The translations under genes were made by a program, and so were the position numbers. Under the pieces are notes generated by a model. It made no database searches, was not told where the DNA came from, and saw only the letters and a program-made list of their open reading frames with translations. A stretch of DNA of 40,000 bases, taken from Hormiphora californensis. Its lineage: Eukaryota; Ctenophora; Tentaculata; Cydippida; Pleurobrachiidae. Positions within the stretch are counted from its first letter, which is position 1. Every line of letters begins with the position of its first letter. Of the stretch, positions 1-33,168 are shown piece after piece. The stretch lies in assembly GCA_020137815.1 (NCBI GenBank), contig CM035358.1, positions 6,635,842-6,675,841 of the forward strand. Reading direction: 5' to 3'.

Positions 1-613
1 AAAGGAGTAGAGACAAATCTAAGGACACTAAAATGTGTAGCGTCCTCACATTAGTGGGGGTAGGTGCGGAAATTAAGTCTCTATCTCATCTGGTTAATTA
101 GATAATTGGATAATTAGATATGCGCATTGCGCATAACCGTATTTTGGCTATATGGCTATAGCCACTTAGGAATGGTTTAGACACTTTTCACTGGTGCCAT
201 TTTGTAGGCAATAGCCAAGTTATGGGGGGTCCACGTCGAACTTTTAAGCTCTATCTCCAACCGTTTGGCCGCTATTTGGCTTTAAAGATGCTCAAAATCG
301 GGCTTTTTACCGTTTTTTGCTCATTTTGAGCATCTTTAATGCCAAATAGCGGTCAAACGGTTGGAGATAGAGCTTAAAAGTTCGACGTCGACCCCCCATA
401 ACTTGGCTATTGCCTACAAGATGGCACCAGTGAAAAGTCTCTAACCCATTCCTAAGTGGCTATAGCCATTTAGCCAAAATACGGTTATGCGCATATCTAA
501 TTATCCAATTATCTAATTAACCAGATGAGATAGAGACTTAATTTCCGCACCTACCCCCACTAATGCGAGGACGCTACACATTTTAGTGTCCTAAGATTTG
601 TCTCTACTCCTTT
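1..613. repeat. Long inverted repeat (foldback element)
   Basis: The first and last ~290 bases are reverse complements of each other. The outer end reads AAAGGAGTAGAGACAAATCT on the left, and its complement ends at 613. Identity between arms is about 97% by eye; the left arm has a small extra GCGCAT duplication near 125-135. The arms meet at a loop of roughly 30 bases around 297-325, itself bounded by GCTCAAAAT/ATTTTGAGC. There is no ORF. The window begins exactly at the left end, so target duplications cannot be checked. A transcript through it would fold into a ~290-bp duplex. It could be a foldback transposon or a hairpin-RNA source. Confidence 0.9.
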
Positions 614-1097
614 CCTAAGCCCCGTTTTGGGTTTCGTCAGAAGGCTAAAAACATAGGTAAAAGGGCGTGGCCCAAAAACCCAACTTCTTCATTGATAAAA
701 CCGCGGCCAATTTTTTTGGTGTTTCTAGGGACCTAATAGAGCCTACTAGAAGTGAAATTAGCTTGATAACAATTATGCCCATTTTTAATTTATTTTGGCA
801 TCATATGCCCTGACTATCAAGAATTTGTAAAGTTTTAGTAAACTAAAAAGTATAAACCTTTGATGAGAGGCGTTTTAGTTTGAACTTGTAAGAATGTGGG
901 TGTGCTGATATAATGATGGAACCCCCATTTGGACGGGAGGACCATCCTAGAAACATCTTAAACAGGGCACGAATAGTCTAGAACTAGTTTAAACAGAGAC
1001 CATATTTCAAAAACAATATATCAAGGTACTAGTGGAGCTGTTTCAAAAACAGGATCGAGAATAGTATTCTTTGTACAAAAACGGACGACTATAATTG
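614..1097. other. No gene seen
   Basis: AT-rich sequence with no sustained ORF, recognisable repeat or RNA gene. Confidence 0.6.
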
Positions 1098-1302
1098 GAG
1101 TCAAACCGCAATTTACCGGAACCTTGATTTACCGGAACATTGATTTACCTGACCTTGATTTACCGGAACCTTGATTACGCGTACATAAACCTTGTTAAAT
1201 GTTCTAACCCTTCTTTACATCTCCGCGGGCGGAGCGCACAGAAAGAGGGTCGAGCAAGGCAAAATTTTCCCCCGAGATGCCCGGTAAATCGAGGTTTGAC
1301 TG
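1098..1302. mobile_element. pogo/Tc1-mariner-like MITE with amplified TIR motif
   Basis: The left end (AGTCAAACCGCAATTTACCGG) and the complement of the right end (AGTCAAACCTCGATTTACCGG) match at about 19 of 21 positions, giving terminal inverted repeats. Inside the left end the motif CTTGATTTACCGGAAC is repeated about four times in tandem (1115-1180), so the TIR motif itself has been amplified. The right end carries CAGT on the complement strand. No transposase is present. Related ends occur at 3195-3250 and 38658-39010. The family assignment rests on the CAGT start and the TA flanks of the 38.7-kb copy. Confidence 0.55.
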
Positions 1303-1549
1303 AGCTTCAAAGGCAACATCCAACAAATGCACTGGTTATTTTTTTAGCAACTTGGCTACCTATACTTTGCTGCAAGTGCAGCAATAAATTAGGATATTTT
1401 CTTGGAGGGTTTCGGTACTCGGTCGCCCACGTACGAATAGCGAATAGTAGGCTCAACAAATAGTAGCTCTCGCGAACAATAGCTCTCACGGATACTATTC
1501 GACAGTCGAATAGTAGTAGGTTAGAAATAGTAAGAAACGAAGTAGTTTA

Positions 1550-1696
1550 CAGTGCTGCTTGTAGTCAAATTACCGTAATGAAAATACAGTAAGGAGACGC
1601 GCGGCAAAAAGTGCATGTGTTCAGCACTTACTACGGTTGCGTGTCGTCTTACTGTATCTCAGTTTTCCATTACCGTTTTCCCACTACAAGCGACCG
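1550..1696. mobile_element. TA-flanked MITE, copy 1
   Basis: The ends are inverted repeats built on GCTTGTAGT (left GTGCTGCTTGTAGT, right ACTACAAGCGACCG). The inner inverted stretch ATACAGTAAG(G)AGACG / CGTCTTACTGTAT extends the similarity. TA precedes the left end. The same element occurs at 39581-39759, which defines it as a repeat family. It is non-autonomous with no ORF. Confidence 0.75.
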
Positions 1697-1806
1697 TGTT
1701 AGCCCAGCAATTACAAGAGTGAGTCGGGGGCAAAGGAGGGTGAATGAAAAGCAACGGAGCAAGATATGATATTCGTATGCAACGGGGGTGTAGGCAAATG
1801 CAGGTT

Positions 1807-1945
1807 TCACTATTTACCCCTCTCTTTCTTTACCTTTCTCTCTATCTTTCTCTCTATCTTTCTCTCTCTCTCTCTCACACACACACTCTCTCTCTCTCTC
1901 TCTCTCACTCTTTCTCTTTCTCTCTCTCTCTCCCTCTCTTTTCCT
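1807..1945. repeat. CT-rich microsatellite
   Basis: Mostly (CT)n, with interspersed CTTT, CTAT and CACACA units. The predicted Ser/Leu and Arg/Glu peptides across it are artefacts of the repeat. Confidence 0.9.
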
Positions 1946-2261
1946 GGTTCCTCGGGCCCTACTAAACATAGCATTTACAAAGAAGCAGTTAGACCTAAGC
2001 ATTATATATTTGTCATTATTTTTCTCGTGAGTTTCAACCCCCATGTCTCTTCGGCAGCGCTTTCTTAACCCGCACAGCCTACTCTATTACTTTTTCCTTC
2101 TCACGACCAACAGGTCAGACTCGGATCCATATTCCGTATCTTATAGTATCGGGATACCAAACTTTTGTCATATTATCTCATAATTCCCATGTCACGCTCT
2201 AAATCTTTGGATCACGTTTTAGAAAATGTTACAACAATACTATAGAATCCGACAACAGTGC

Positions 2262-5200
2262 TCAGACTAGCCAGATATAGAAATTCATGGGAGTAGCTGT
2301 ATCACTATAGTTCTCAGTTCTTTCGATCCCATCCAATCGCTTCGAGGGAGGGGGGTGGAGGGGGCAAAGCTTGACAAATAAAACCAACAATTGTGTGATT
2401 TTTGAAGGTGGTTTATAATAAAGGCATGGGTGCAGACATAGAAGAGTCATTTTAATTTTAGTCAATTAATGGCTGCCTAGAATTAGAAAATGTCGTCGCT
2501 TCGACGGAATTAATTAAACGCAAAGTTTTTGTTTTATGCAGACAGGAGACAAAACGGGAGGTTTTCGTTGGAAATAACGCACTAAAACGAGAATATGCAA
2601 ATTTAGGAGTTCCGGGCCCAGGCCAATTCCGACCATTTTATTTAAAAAAAGAGATGCATATAAAATGAACTTTAAATTTGGGACAAACGGGCTATTTGTA
2701 CGTAATTTTAGCCTGCAATGCACGAGAATCATAGCGCTGGCAAGCGCCCGGGGCCATCTGAATAACAATGTCTTACCTCTAAAATGGTGGATACATCAGG
2801 TCGGAGTTGGGCTCCAGTTTGTAGCAACTGCATGCTCATTAGGTGTTTACTGGACATCACTTTAGCCCTCCATTCCACATCACTCTCGTCAGACGAGGAT
2901 ACTAGATAGAAGAATAGGTGTACTGGTAGTGGGTTAGTGTGGAGAAATAGGTGTACTGGTAGTGAGTTAGTGTGGGGACTGGGGAGGGGTGAGGAAATCA
3001 ATCGGGAATCAAACGATGGAGAATTAGGAGAGAATGAAGGGGCGAACCCTATACAATATACACCCAAGAAGTAGGCGTAGAGGGTTTGTAGAATACGATT
3101 AGATGGTACAATTTGTACTATAACAATGACATACAACAGGTACATTAGTACACCAATAGGGCGGCACAAGTGCGACACATACAATACTGATTAGTGAGAC
3201 CCCGATTTAACAGGGGAAATCGCCCTAGCATCCCGGTAAATCGGGATCTGTACTAGTACCGAGGTAGACGTGAGTTATGAACCGGAGGATTTTACTATGT
3301 AAACAGCTGATTATAGGTAGACAGAGAGAGGTAGACAGCTATAAAGTGGCTAAACAGAAAAAACGTAGTACAGACAGACAGACAGACCACAGTACTCAGT
3401 ACAAGCACACAAACGGAGAATGGAGATACCGACATTCAAACGCACAAACTGACACGCAAACGGACAAAAAGGTACTAACCAGGGGACGAGGCATCATTGA
3501 TTATCTTTGCAATTACAGGTGACATTTTAGCCGAACTAGGTCCCGGTTTCTCATCCCCTTCCCAATTCAAACTAGCTGGTCTCTTAGGAGCACTTTTAGA
3601 GGAGGGTGCTGGTCTTTCAGGCGTACTGGTCAGTACCTTGGAGGACATAACTTTCTCATTTGGTTGCCGTTCTGGTGTGACAACTTTTTCGGTTTTTAGA
3701 AGAGACGAAGAATCGAATACATCATCATTGGATTCTTGATCTGGAGTTTTCGTTTCGATATCTGTCTTATCTTTTGTCTCCCCTTTTCCACAGATGTGGT
3801 CTGAGCCACTAACACTGTTAGTAACAGCAATTGGAGAGTCGTCCACGAGACTGGCCGGGGGTAACTGTTTCATTGGTGAAATTGTAAAGAATTGAGTTTC
3901 ATTCAATGAATTGTTATTGTCTGATGAATTTTCCGGCTTGTTTTCTTTCTCCTCTTCTTCTTTTTCTAGGAGGACGCTGTTTTTCTCTTCATTTTGGACC
4001 ACCTCCGCCTTATCCAGCGAGACTGGAGATCTCTTGGTTTTCTTTAGAGAACCCCAGTTCTTTATTTCAGGCTCTGCTACCATCTCTCTCAGAGAGTCGC
4101 TCTTCTGCACTTCTGCTTCCATCTCTCTACAAGGTGCGTCCATAGTGACGAACTCTAAGCTACCCCTCTTCTTTTCTGGAACAGGATCGACTGCTGGAAC
4201 ATTGTTATTTTCCTGCTGTGACGTGTTTTTATTTTCAGAATTGTCAACCTGCCCCTCTGGAGACTGGCCAACAATTTCCGGTTTAGTCTTGATGATGGGA
4301 TCCTCAGATAGTGATGTTTTCTGATCACAGATTTTATTGGATTTCTGATCGTCATTCAGGTAACTAGACTTTCGGAATGGTTCAGGGGTGCTTGCAGTAG
4401 AAATCCTAGGACTTGCAAAGGCACTGTCCAGACTCGTCAGACTTGGGACCCGGACCTGTTTAGGTGTTCCTGTGATACTCTCCTGGACGGGGGAGGAGAA
4501 TTGGGTGTTAGAGTATATTGTGGTAGGAGAAAATAGTATATTGATAATTGAAACCCCCCAAATATGGTCATGGGTCATGACCATATTTGGTAATGGATCA
4601 TGACCACATATAGTTGGAACAATACATGAACACCGAACAATTGTGGTACTTCATAGTTCCTTCCTCTCTTTTGTTCTGATCCCAATATCTCGGTGCACTC
4701 ACTATACATGATATTACTATTCTTTCTACATCAATTCTCCCTCTCCACATGTTAAGTAAACCTTACTATCTCACTAACATTTCCCCCTACATCCCTACCT
4801 CAAAAGATTCATCAGCATCGCATCCCGAATCTTCTGAATCGTATTTCTTTAGCGTCACATTCTCTGGTCGTTCCACCGCACCATAAGAAACTCTCCTGTA
4901 GTGGTGGGTGATACTGTCAGTGGTAGTTGCAGAATGCAGTGGCGTGGTGAGAGAGGGTGATACAGTCAGTCAGGGAATGGGTTGCTCTAACTGGGGAACG
5001 GTGAGAGTGGCTGAGAGCGTTGCAGAATTGAGGAAGGGTAACAGCCCGGTGTATGGGTGCAAATTTTTGTTCAAATTAGAAATTAGACTTTTTATTTGAC
5101 TGGATATGATCGTGGAAAGAGAGTATGGAGGAAGGCCAAAGGGAGATATGAGATGAGATAAAATGAGATGGAGATAGAGAGAGGGATAGAGAGAGAGAGG

Positions 5201-5343
5201 GAGGGACGGTATAATGAGAGAAAGAACACCTGAGAAGGGCTAAATTTGTAACAGATGTGTAACTCAATACTACGGCAACGAGAAAAGATGAGAGATAGGG
5301 GATATGTGAAGAGAGGAAGAGAAGAGAAATAAAGAAAAGAAAA

Positions 5344-5395
<52 letters not shown>

Positions 5396-6840
5396 CCACA
5401 CACCTGACAACATGGTTGTTCCCCACCTCCGCACCAGATGAAGACGGTGTCGGGGGTAAGGACCGTCGGGAGAAAGATGCAGTTGCACTCGCCATCACTC
5501 CCGCCTTCTTCAAAGATTGGATCCTGGCACGGAGGGTCGGGATGACTTCTTCCTCCTCATCATTCCCTTCTTTCTTTCCTATCACTGAGAGAAGGAAGGA
5601 TCCATTATAAGAACTGTATTGGGCGCTACATACAGGAACTGTATGAGTGCTGTCTCTGAGAGAGGGAAGGACCCAATTATATAGGAACTCTATTGAGTGC
5701 TGAATAAAGACAGCAATTAGTATGCAGACTGCTACTAGGAGAGAGAGAAAGTGAGCCCAGCACAAGCAACTTTGCATAATTTCGCAGCATATTGGCATCC
5801 TATTGGGTCCTGAGTTTATCCCATTATCGGCCTTAAGGGGGTTCATTTCTTCCACGCTGAGCACCTGATTTTGAACGATAAACTGGTGGAGAAGTTTGTA
5901 ATGGTTGGGTACTACAGGATTGCGTGTAGTTTTGGCAACGCTTTAACAGAGGACTCTTTGGAGATAAAGAGAGGATTAGGTTAGCAAACTCTACTGGTAC
6001 TTGGGAGTTAGCGTACGATAAGTGATTTTCGGTCAGCAATATGGCATACATGGTCTGAGTTACTTTACCAGCTGATGAAACGATTAAAACTGGTTGGATG
6101 AGGTTTGTATGAAGGTTTGTGTACAGAGGTTGCCGGTAGTAAAGGTTTTGGCTCAACGGTTTTGGCACGAGGTTTGCTTGGTAGATACATGGGGAGGGAT
6201 TTAGGTTCATCAAAACATATCTCTGGTTCTTCGTTTTGTTTTGGTACGGATGGAAGGGATTTTGGGGGCTCAGTTTCTTCTAAAGAAAGAGCAGCCTCCA
6301 GTGCACCGTAGATGTTACTTTTACCAAATACACTCCGTTTTATTGGTTCACTTGTTTTTACCTCAGAGCCATCACTGAAGAATTGGAGGGATATGTTACA
6401 AAACAATCAGTGAAGTATGCAATATGAGAGCAATGGGTATTTATCGCAGCACTGTGAGAGAGAAGGTCGACAAGTGTTTACCTTGCCTTGATGGAATAAA
6501 CAACTTTTGTCACTGAACTCCGACGTCTAGCAGGAGGGGGCGGAACCGTCGGTGAGTCTGAGCCAAATTTTGATTTTGCACTGGGTGTCAGGAGGGAAAG
6601 CACATCAAGCGGTTCAGAGGAGGGTATGTAAGAGGAGTGGCGATTATTCATAGCGGAGCATCTCGGTCGACTGTAATCTGAAAAGAAAGGGATTAACCCA
6701 TTACGATATAATCAGCCGATACTCCTGATAGTCAAATAATCATTGTGAATGTCAAACTATCACTAAACTACTTAACCACCATTTAAAGGGCTCTTACCAG
6801 TGGCAGTGGCGCTGTTTGTTCTGTTGAAGGAACGACTCAT
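2262..6840 (-). CDS. Uncharacterised disordered Ser/Pro-rich protein, multi-exon
   Basis: I do not recognise the family. Exons in transcription order (plus coordinates): 6840-6798 (start MSRSFNRTN), 6677-6482, 6374-6069, one uncertain exon 5953-5865 (or 5911-5865), 5584-5404, 4895-4799, 4482-3480, 2901-2777, 2339-2262 (stop TGA). Each has AG acceptor and GT donor signals, and phases agree at every junction. The total is about 705 aa (691 with the shorter exon). The product is rich in Ser, Pro, Glu and Lys with no visible fold. Notable pieces are RRRSS near residue 70, an acidic EEEE stretch, a SxDSxxDxxxxDESDVE-like acidic region near the end, and a C-terminus ending FYIWLV. A hydrophobic stretch readable at ~5680-5790 falls in an intron in this model but could be an alternative exon. 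It is divergent from the BTB gene. Confidence 0.75.
3195..3250. mobile_element. Short MITE remnant with pogo-like ends
   Basis: GAGACCCCGATTTAAC at one end and CCGGTAAATCGGGATCTG at the other are inverted versions of the TIR family seen at 1098-1302 and 38658-39010. Only about 56 bases separate the outer ends, so the interior is almost gone. It lies in an intron of the minus-strand gene. Confidence 0.45.
5341..5393. repeat. (AG)n microsatellite at a splice donor
   Basis: About 25 AG units on the plus strand. On the coding (minus) strand it is a (CT)n tract starting about 10 bases downstream of the splice donor at 5403 in the disordered-protein gene. Confidence 0.9.
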
Positions 6841-7630
6841 ATCACAATATCAAGGACAATAACAAACAAACATTCTCTGTGACTGAAGGGAGGGGATAAT
6901 TATTACTCATTGGTTGTCTAACTGAATGAAAAGAGTGCGTGAGGGCTCACGTCTTACAGGTCACGCGGTCAAGACCGGTTGAAATGTCAAATTTCATTCA
7001 TATATGAGCCAATTATGCAAGCCTAATGACCCATGAACCTCTGAACAAACATACCCCGTCACAGAGACTGGTTAAAGGGTCGTTGTTGTTTGATAAAAAG
7101 AGAGCTGAGAGATTTGAAAAACTCCCGTTTGCCAAAGAGATTTTAAACTGTGCACAAAATTTCACGCCGCGCACAACCGAAAAAGAAAAGCTGCAGTGCT
7201 TAAACAGATAACTTTCGCGCGTTACAACAAAAGCGCCGCATTCTTCTTCTCAATGTCGCGGTTTTAAGAAAAAAAATTTTTGACGCGAAGGATTTTTTTA
7301 GATTTTGCGCCATAAAATAAACATTTTTGAGATTTTGCGCCATAACTTACTTGTGAAGGGCGCCGTTACGATCTGGGTGTTTGGTGACCTGTTTACAGGT
7401 ACGCGCTGCCAAAAAATTACCCTGCACTAAAACGGCTCTAACCGCCAAACCACTCAACCGTTTTGGCTGACCACTTGTGAAATGGTGCCCTTGTTCATGG
7501 TTTTACCAAATGTTTATGTAGCATATGTCAATCAAAGATTCAGCCTTCAAAATATTTCTGCACTCTGCTTTCCTTGATTTATGATTAAATTAGTTCATCT
7601 AAACATGTTCCCAAACTTTAGAGAGTCGCT
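6841..7630. promoter_or_regulatory. Divergent intergenic region, candidate bidirectional promoter
   Basis: About 790 bases separate the start codon of the minus-strand gene (6840) from that of the BTB gene (7631). No supported ORF is present. TTTTGCGCCATAA occurs twice (near 7303 and 7335), and AAGCGCCGC and GGGCGCC lie nearby; TTTTGCGC resembles E2F-type sites. Regulatory use is inferred from position only. Confidence 0.4.
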
Positions 7631-9217
7631 ATGGTGCTACAAATCTGCACAGTACCCTTGAACTTTGGTAGACACTACCTGGAGTTACGGGGGCTTAACG
7701 ATCTACAGCTCATCTGCAGTGGAGGTGAAGTTGTCCGAACCAGTTCATTTCCCTTGGCTATAAACAGCTTGGTGGTGTCAGAGTTGGTAGGTGAACTACA
7801 AATGAAAGAACTCGACATGGAAGAGTTTTCCCATTCCTCCGTCCAATGTTTTGTTGAAGCTTGTTACACCGGATCTTTGATTCTCACCAGGGAAAACTTT
7901 CGGGAGGTTAACAAACTTAGTGCAGTGTTCAAGGTTCAATGGATGATAGACGAGTGTCTAAAATTCTACACCGATCTCTGCTCGGAGCTGACAACAGGAT
8001 CGCTTGAGGCGGCATGGTTTTTGTTTCAGGAAGCTGGGTACATCCTCAAGGAGAGGAACAACAAAGACCTGCAGCTTGCTCTGAACAACTGTCTGGGAGA
8101 ATTGTCTGACCTCCGATTGTCGCTGGTGAAAGATTTCACCTCCCGTGATCCCAACAAACAGGAGTTTGTGTACACAGATCTGTGTATTTCCCTGGCTGGC
8201 AGATCAATCACGGTTCTGTTTGAATGGCTTATTACATTGGTCGAGAGCAAGACCCCTCCTGTGAAGCTTAGTGGTGTTGAGAAACGGTTACTGACGTCCG
8301 AAACACTGACCCTTTGTTTCCAAGAGGATCCTAAATTGTACCAGAAGTTGGTTAAAACTTTTCAACTTTCTTTGTCAAAGGAAGACCTTGCTTCCTTGTT
8401 TTCGGAATTCTCTTTGATTGTGGTCAATTTTATGTCAGCTGCATCCACTCCCTCGAGCAGTTCCCAGGACAGTCCTCGGCAGATAGTTTATCCAATTGAA
8501 GTACCAGCTTTTGGAGGGTGTGCAACATTTCTTGATGCTGTTAAAATAATTGATGAGGAACCTAGAATTAATTCATGTGTCCAGTTTGTATCTTCTCTGC
8601 ACTACTGTTGTGACGTGTATGGTGACACATCTTCACCGGAGATAGTTGATGCAGTAACAGCAGCGATGGAAAAGCGAAGTAAGAACTCTACCCGCGTGGT
8701 CTCACGTATAGTTGAATTGTTGCTATCAAATACTTATCCCAAAATTACCGAGGTTTTGGGATGGAGCAAAGACAATAAGACGTGTTACCTTGTCGGCCAT
8801 TGGACAGATATAAAGCCGTTGAAAATGCCATTACAGTACTCCAAACATGTGTTCCTCGACCTGCATGACGGACCAAGTTACTGTGCTGAAAACACAAAAG
8901 GATCAAACAGAAGATGCAAGGTTGCAGTCGACGTTTCTCTCAAGTTCAAAGATGATCATTCCTGGCCAGTTGTTACTCTAGAGTTGGTGACGGATCAAGC
9001 AGCTTTAGATACTCAAACGAAAGCTCATTTTCACCAAGACCATGAATTTCTACGGGAAATTTTTGTTATGGGCTCTAGTGATGGATTGTGGGTCCCTTTT
9101 ATCATCTGTAATGATCTAGATACACCAACTGCTTCAATTCTTGAGTTCTACAAGAAATGCAACCATTCTACTAAAATTGGGATCTTTGTATGGTTGCCTC
9201 GTCAGAAACTTCTTTAG
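7631..9217 (+). CDS. BTB/POZ domain protein, intronless
   Basis: A 528-aa uninterrupted ORF. Residues ~18-105 read as a BTB/POZ fold: LELRGLNDLQLICSGG, then a buried FPLAINSLVVSELV segment, then FVEACYTGSLILTRENF, the usual Y-TG strand-helix signature. Residues ~105-180 (LSAVFKVQWMIDECLKFY onward) resemble the helical BACK region that follows BTB. The remaining ~300 residues show no kelch, MATH or zinc-finger signature, so the subfamily is unclear. BTB proteins commonly homodimerise and many are cullin-3 adaptors; that role is only possible here. The ATG at 7631 is chosen because the BTB homology begins shortly after it. A pyrimidine-poor AG (ACTTTAG) lies 9 bases upstream, so a 5'-UTR intron is possible. 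Confidence 0.8.
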   Translation: MVLQICTVPLNFGRHYLELRGLNDLQLICSGGEVVRTSSFPLAINSLVVSELVGELQMKELDMEEFSHSSVQCFVEACYTGSLILTRENFREVNKLSAVFKVQWMIDECLKFYTDLCSELTTGSLEAAWFLFQEAGYILKERNNKDLQLALNNCLGELSDLRLSLVKDFTSRDPNKQEFVYTDLCISLAGRSITVLFEWLITLVESKTPPVKLSGVEKRLLTSETLTLCFQEDPKLYQKLVKTFQLSLSKEDLASLFSEFSLIVVNFMSAASTPSSSSQDSPRQIVYPIEVPAFGGCATFLDAVKIIDEEPRINSCVQFVSSLHYCCDVYGDTSSPEIVDAVTAAMEKRSKNSTRVVSRIVELLLSNTYPKITEVLGWSKDNKTCYLVGHWTDIKPLKMPLQYSKHVFLDLHDGPSYCAENTKGSNRRCKVAVDVSLKFKDDHSWPVVTLELVTDQAALDTQTKAHFHQDHEFLREIFVMGSSDGLWVPFIICNDLDTPTASILEFYKKCNHSTKIGIFVWLPRQKLL

Positions 9218-9866
9218 CAAGTTTAGTGTTCTTCTTAGAAGTGAATAGGTTGCTGTTATTTTTCCCTACCTGGACGACTGCCGTAGGCAATCACCCGATT
9301 TCCTTTTTGCTTTTAATCGAAATATACTAAGTCACTGCACTTGTAGAGAGATAAAAATTACCCACTTTTGGTTGTGAGGGACAACGTGCACCGCGAATCC
9401 AGTGCGGAAATTGTGTCATTCAGACTGATCGCATACACTCCTTCCTATATCGTAGTGGAAGCTCTTACGGTTTTTTCGCACGGGTGCGGCTCGAATTCTG
9501 CTCTGTGATTGCATACTATAATAGCTGTTACTATGTGACATAGTAACTTTACTGCTAATAGTAATACAAACAGCGGCTAATTAGTTCATCAACTGTCTCG
9601 TCTCACGTTTCAGTATCCAATTTTAAGCGGTCACATCACGATGATGATCACCTGTCAATGTCTCTCCTGAGTCTGACCTTGGTCTTCGAGTCAGGGAAAT
9701 ACAGCCCTATGAATAAATAGTGCAAATATATATTCTTGTTTTGAAAAATGTTTTTATTTTTAAAAGATTTGTAAAAATACAGCTATTATCATTTTGCTTC
9801 CCATCATCCTGCTTTCCGATCAATTTTACCCATTTCACTTTTTTAGTGCAACAGTTGAGAGCTATC
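9218..9866. other. Intergenic region before PIH1D2
   Basis: No supported gene. It contains a 21-base palindrome at 9527-9547. Just before the PIH1D2 start is a pyrimidine-rich tract ending CACTTTTTTAG (9836-9846), which looks like a 3' splice site and would imply a 5'-UTR intron or trans-splice acceptor. Confidence 0.5.
9527..9547. other. 21-nt perfect palindrome
   Basis: GTTACTATGT-G-ACATAGTAAC has 10-base arms around one central base. It could bind a dimeric factor or be chance. It does not fit the RFX X-box, whose half-sites are 0-3 bases apart. Confidence 0.5.
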
Positions 9867-10784
9867 ATGGACAACGATCGCATGATGAAAGAGGCTGATA
9901 AGATCATGAAAATGTTAGATGATATGCATGAGAGCAACCCCGAGGAGTACAAGACCTTCATCGAAAAGACTCTGAAGGAAGGACGACAGGAAAGTGAATC
10001 AAGACGTGCGGAGTTTCGATTTTGTATCCGAGCCCATGATACCTCTACAAAACTAAAACATTTCATCAATGTGTGCAGTTTTCCAGCAGTACCGGCTCCT
10101 AAAACAGATAATGATCCCATATCTGTGTACGGAGGGACGGGGCTAAGGGAGAAGGTCGGTGAAGATACAATTGTTATAGATTTTCTGGGAATTAATCCAA
10201 AGGTTCTCGATGAGATCGGTGAAGATAAACAACTGACAAAGATGTTGTTACACTTGGCAATCAACTATTACAACGATACTCAGAAGTACAAGTTGTCATT
10301 TGAGTGTGGGATCTCCAAAAAGATGGTTGGGAAAGAACACCACCTGCATGCAGCATTTGCCGTTAAACCACGGGCTGAACAACCCAAAACAACCCCTGAT
10401 CCCGGTGATGTGAAACTGCCCTTTCAAATGGCAGATGAATCAGACTCCATTCTTCCTAATTTAACTCTCAATGGTACTCAACCTATGAAACAGGAAGGTT
10501 TAATATCAGAGGTGAATTCAACATCTCGCTCTATCAAATTCGAGTCAGAGATTTTAAGTGAGCCTAAAGAGTGCGTAAAAATGAGGGCCAAGGTCGATTT
10601 TATCAATTCTATCTCTGATCTTGACCTGGAGGTCCTAGATGGAGTTCTGGTCCTCACAGTTGACAGTTTTTCGGTTTCCCGCCATAAAATTCCCCAAGGT
10701 CACCGAGTGGTGGAGGATAGCGCCAGGGCTAAACTCAGCAAATCTAAAACACTGACCATCACTTTTGAACTTCTTCCGAGTTGA
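9867..10784 (+). CDS. PIH1D2: PIH1 domain-containing protein 2
   Basis: Single exon, 305 aa from the ATG at 9867. The frame is open upstream to 9720, but that part is low-complexity and precedes a splice-acceptor-like site. The N-terminus, with MLDDMHESNPEEYKTFIE then LKEGRQ, matches the PIH1D2 pattern of a 'LDD..SDPE.Y.KFI...LKEG' helix before the PIH1 domain. Residues ~50-180 are the PIH1 core (FINVCSFPAVPAPKTD, then VIDFLGINP). The last ~75 residues form a CS/p23-like domain ending KTLTITFELLPS. PIH proteins work with HSP90 and R2TP-like complexes; PIH1D2-class members are linked to preassembly of axonemal dynein arms in the cytoplasm. The length matches vertebrate PIH1D2 (about 315 aa). 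It lies 133 bases upstream of AHI1 on the same strand. Confidence 0.88.
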   Translation: MDNDRMMKEADKIMKMLDDMHESNPEEYKTFIEKTLKEGRQESESRRAEFRFCIRAHDTSTKLKHFINVCSFPAVPAPKTDNDPISVYGGTGLREKVGEDTIVIDFLGINPKVLDEIGEDKQLTKMLLHLAINYYNDTQKYKLSFECGISKKMVGKEHHLHAAFAVKPRAEQPKTTPDPGDVKLPFQMADESDSILPNLTLNGTQPMKQEGLISEVNSTSRSIKFESEILSEPKECVKMRAKVDFINSISDLDLEVLDGVLVLTVDSFSVSRHKIPQGHRVVEDSARAKLSKSKTLTITFELLPS

Positions 10785-10917
10785 TTATTGTGATATTTGA
10801 ATTAAAAACTGTACCTTTTATTCATCTGTTTTTTGTATAAAGTTTAAAAGTTTTACTTTATTTGTCCTCTATCTCCCTTATTACCACTATAATTATTAAT
10901 TTAATTACTAATTTAGC

Positions 10918-33168
<22,251 letters not shown>

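Noticed and set aside
5076-5864. 262-aa minus-strand ORF with a transmembrane-like stretch
   Set aside because: It reads through introns and the (CT)n tract of the disordered-protein gene; only 5404-5584 is supported as exon.
7026-7211. 61-aa ORF upstream of the BTB gene
   Set aside because: Short, no family resemblance, and located in the divergent promoter region.
9527-9547. Palindrome considered as an RFX X-box for PIH1D2
   Set aside because: The half-sites are 9 bases apart, too far for an X-box.
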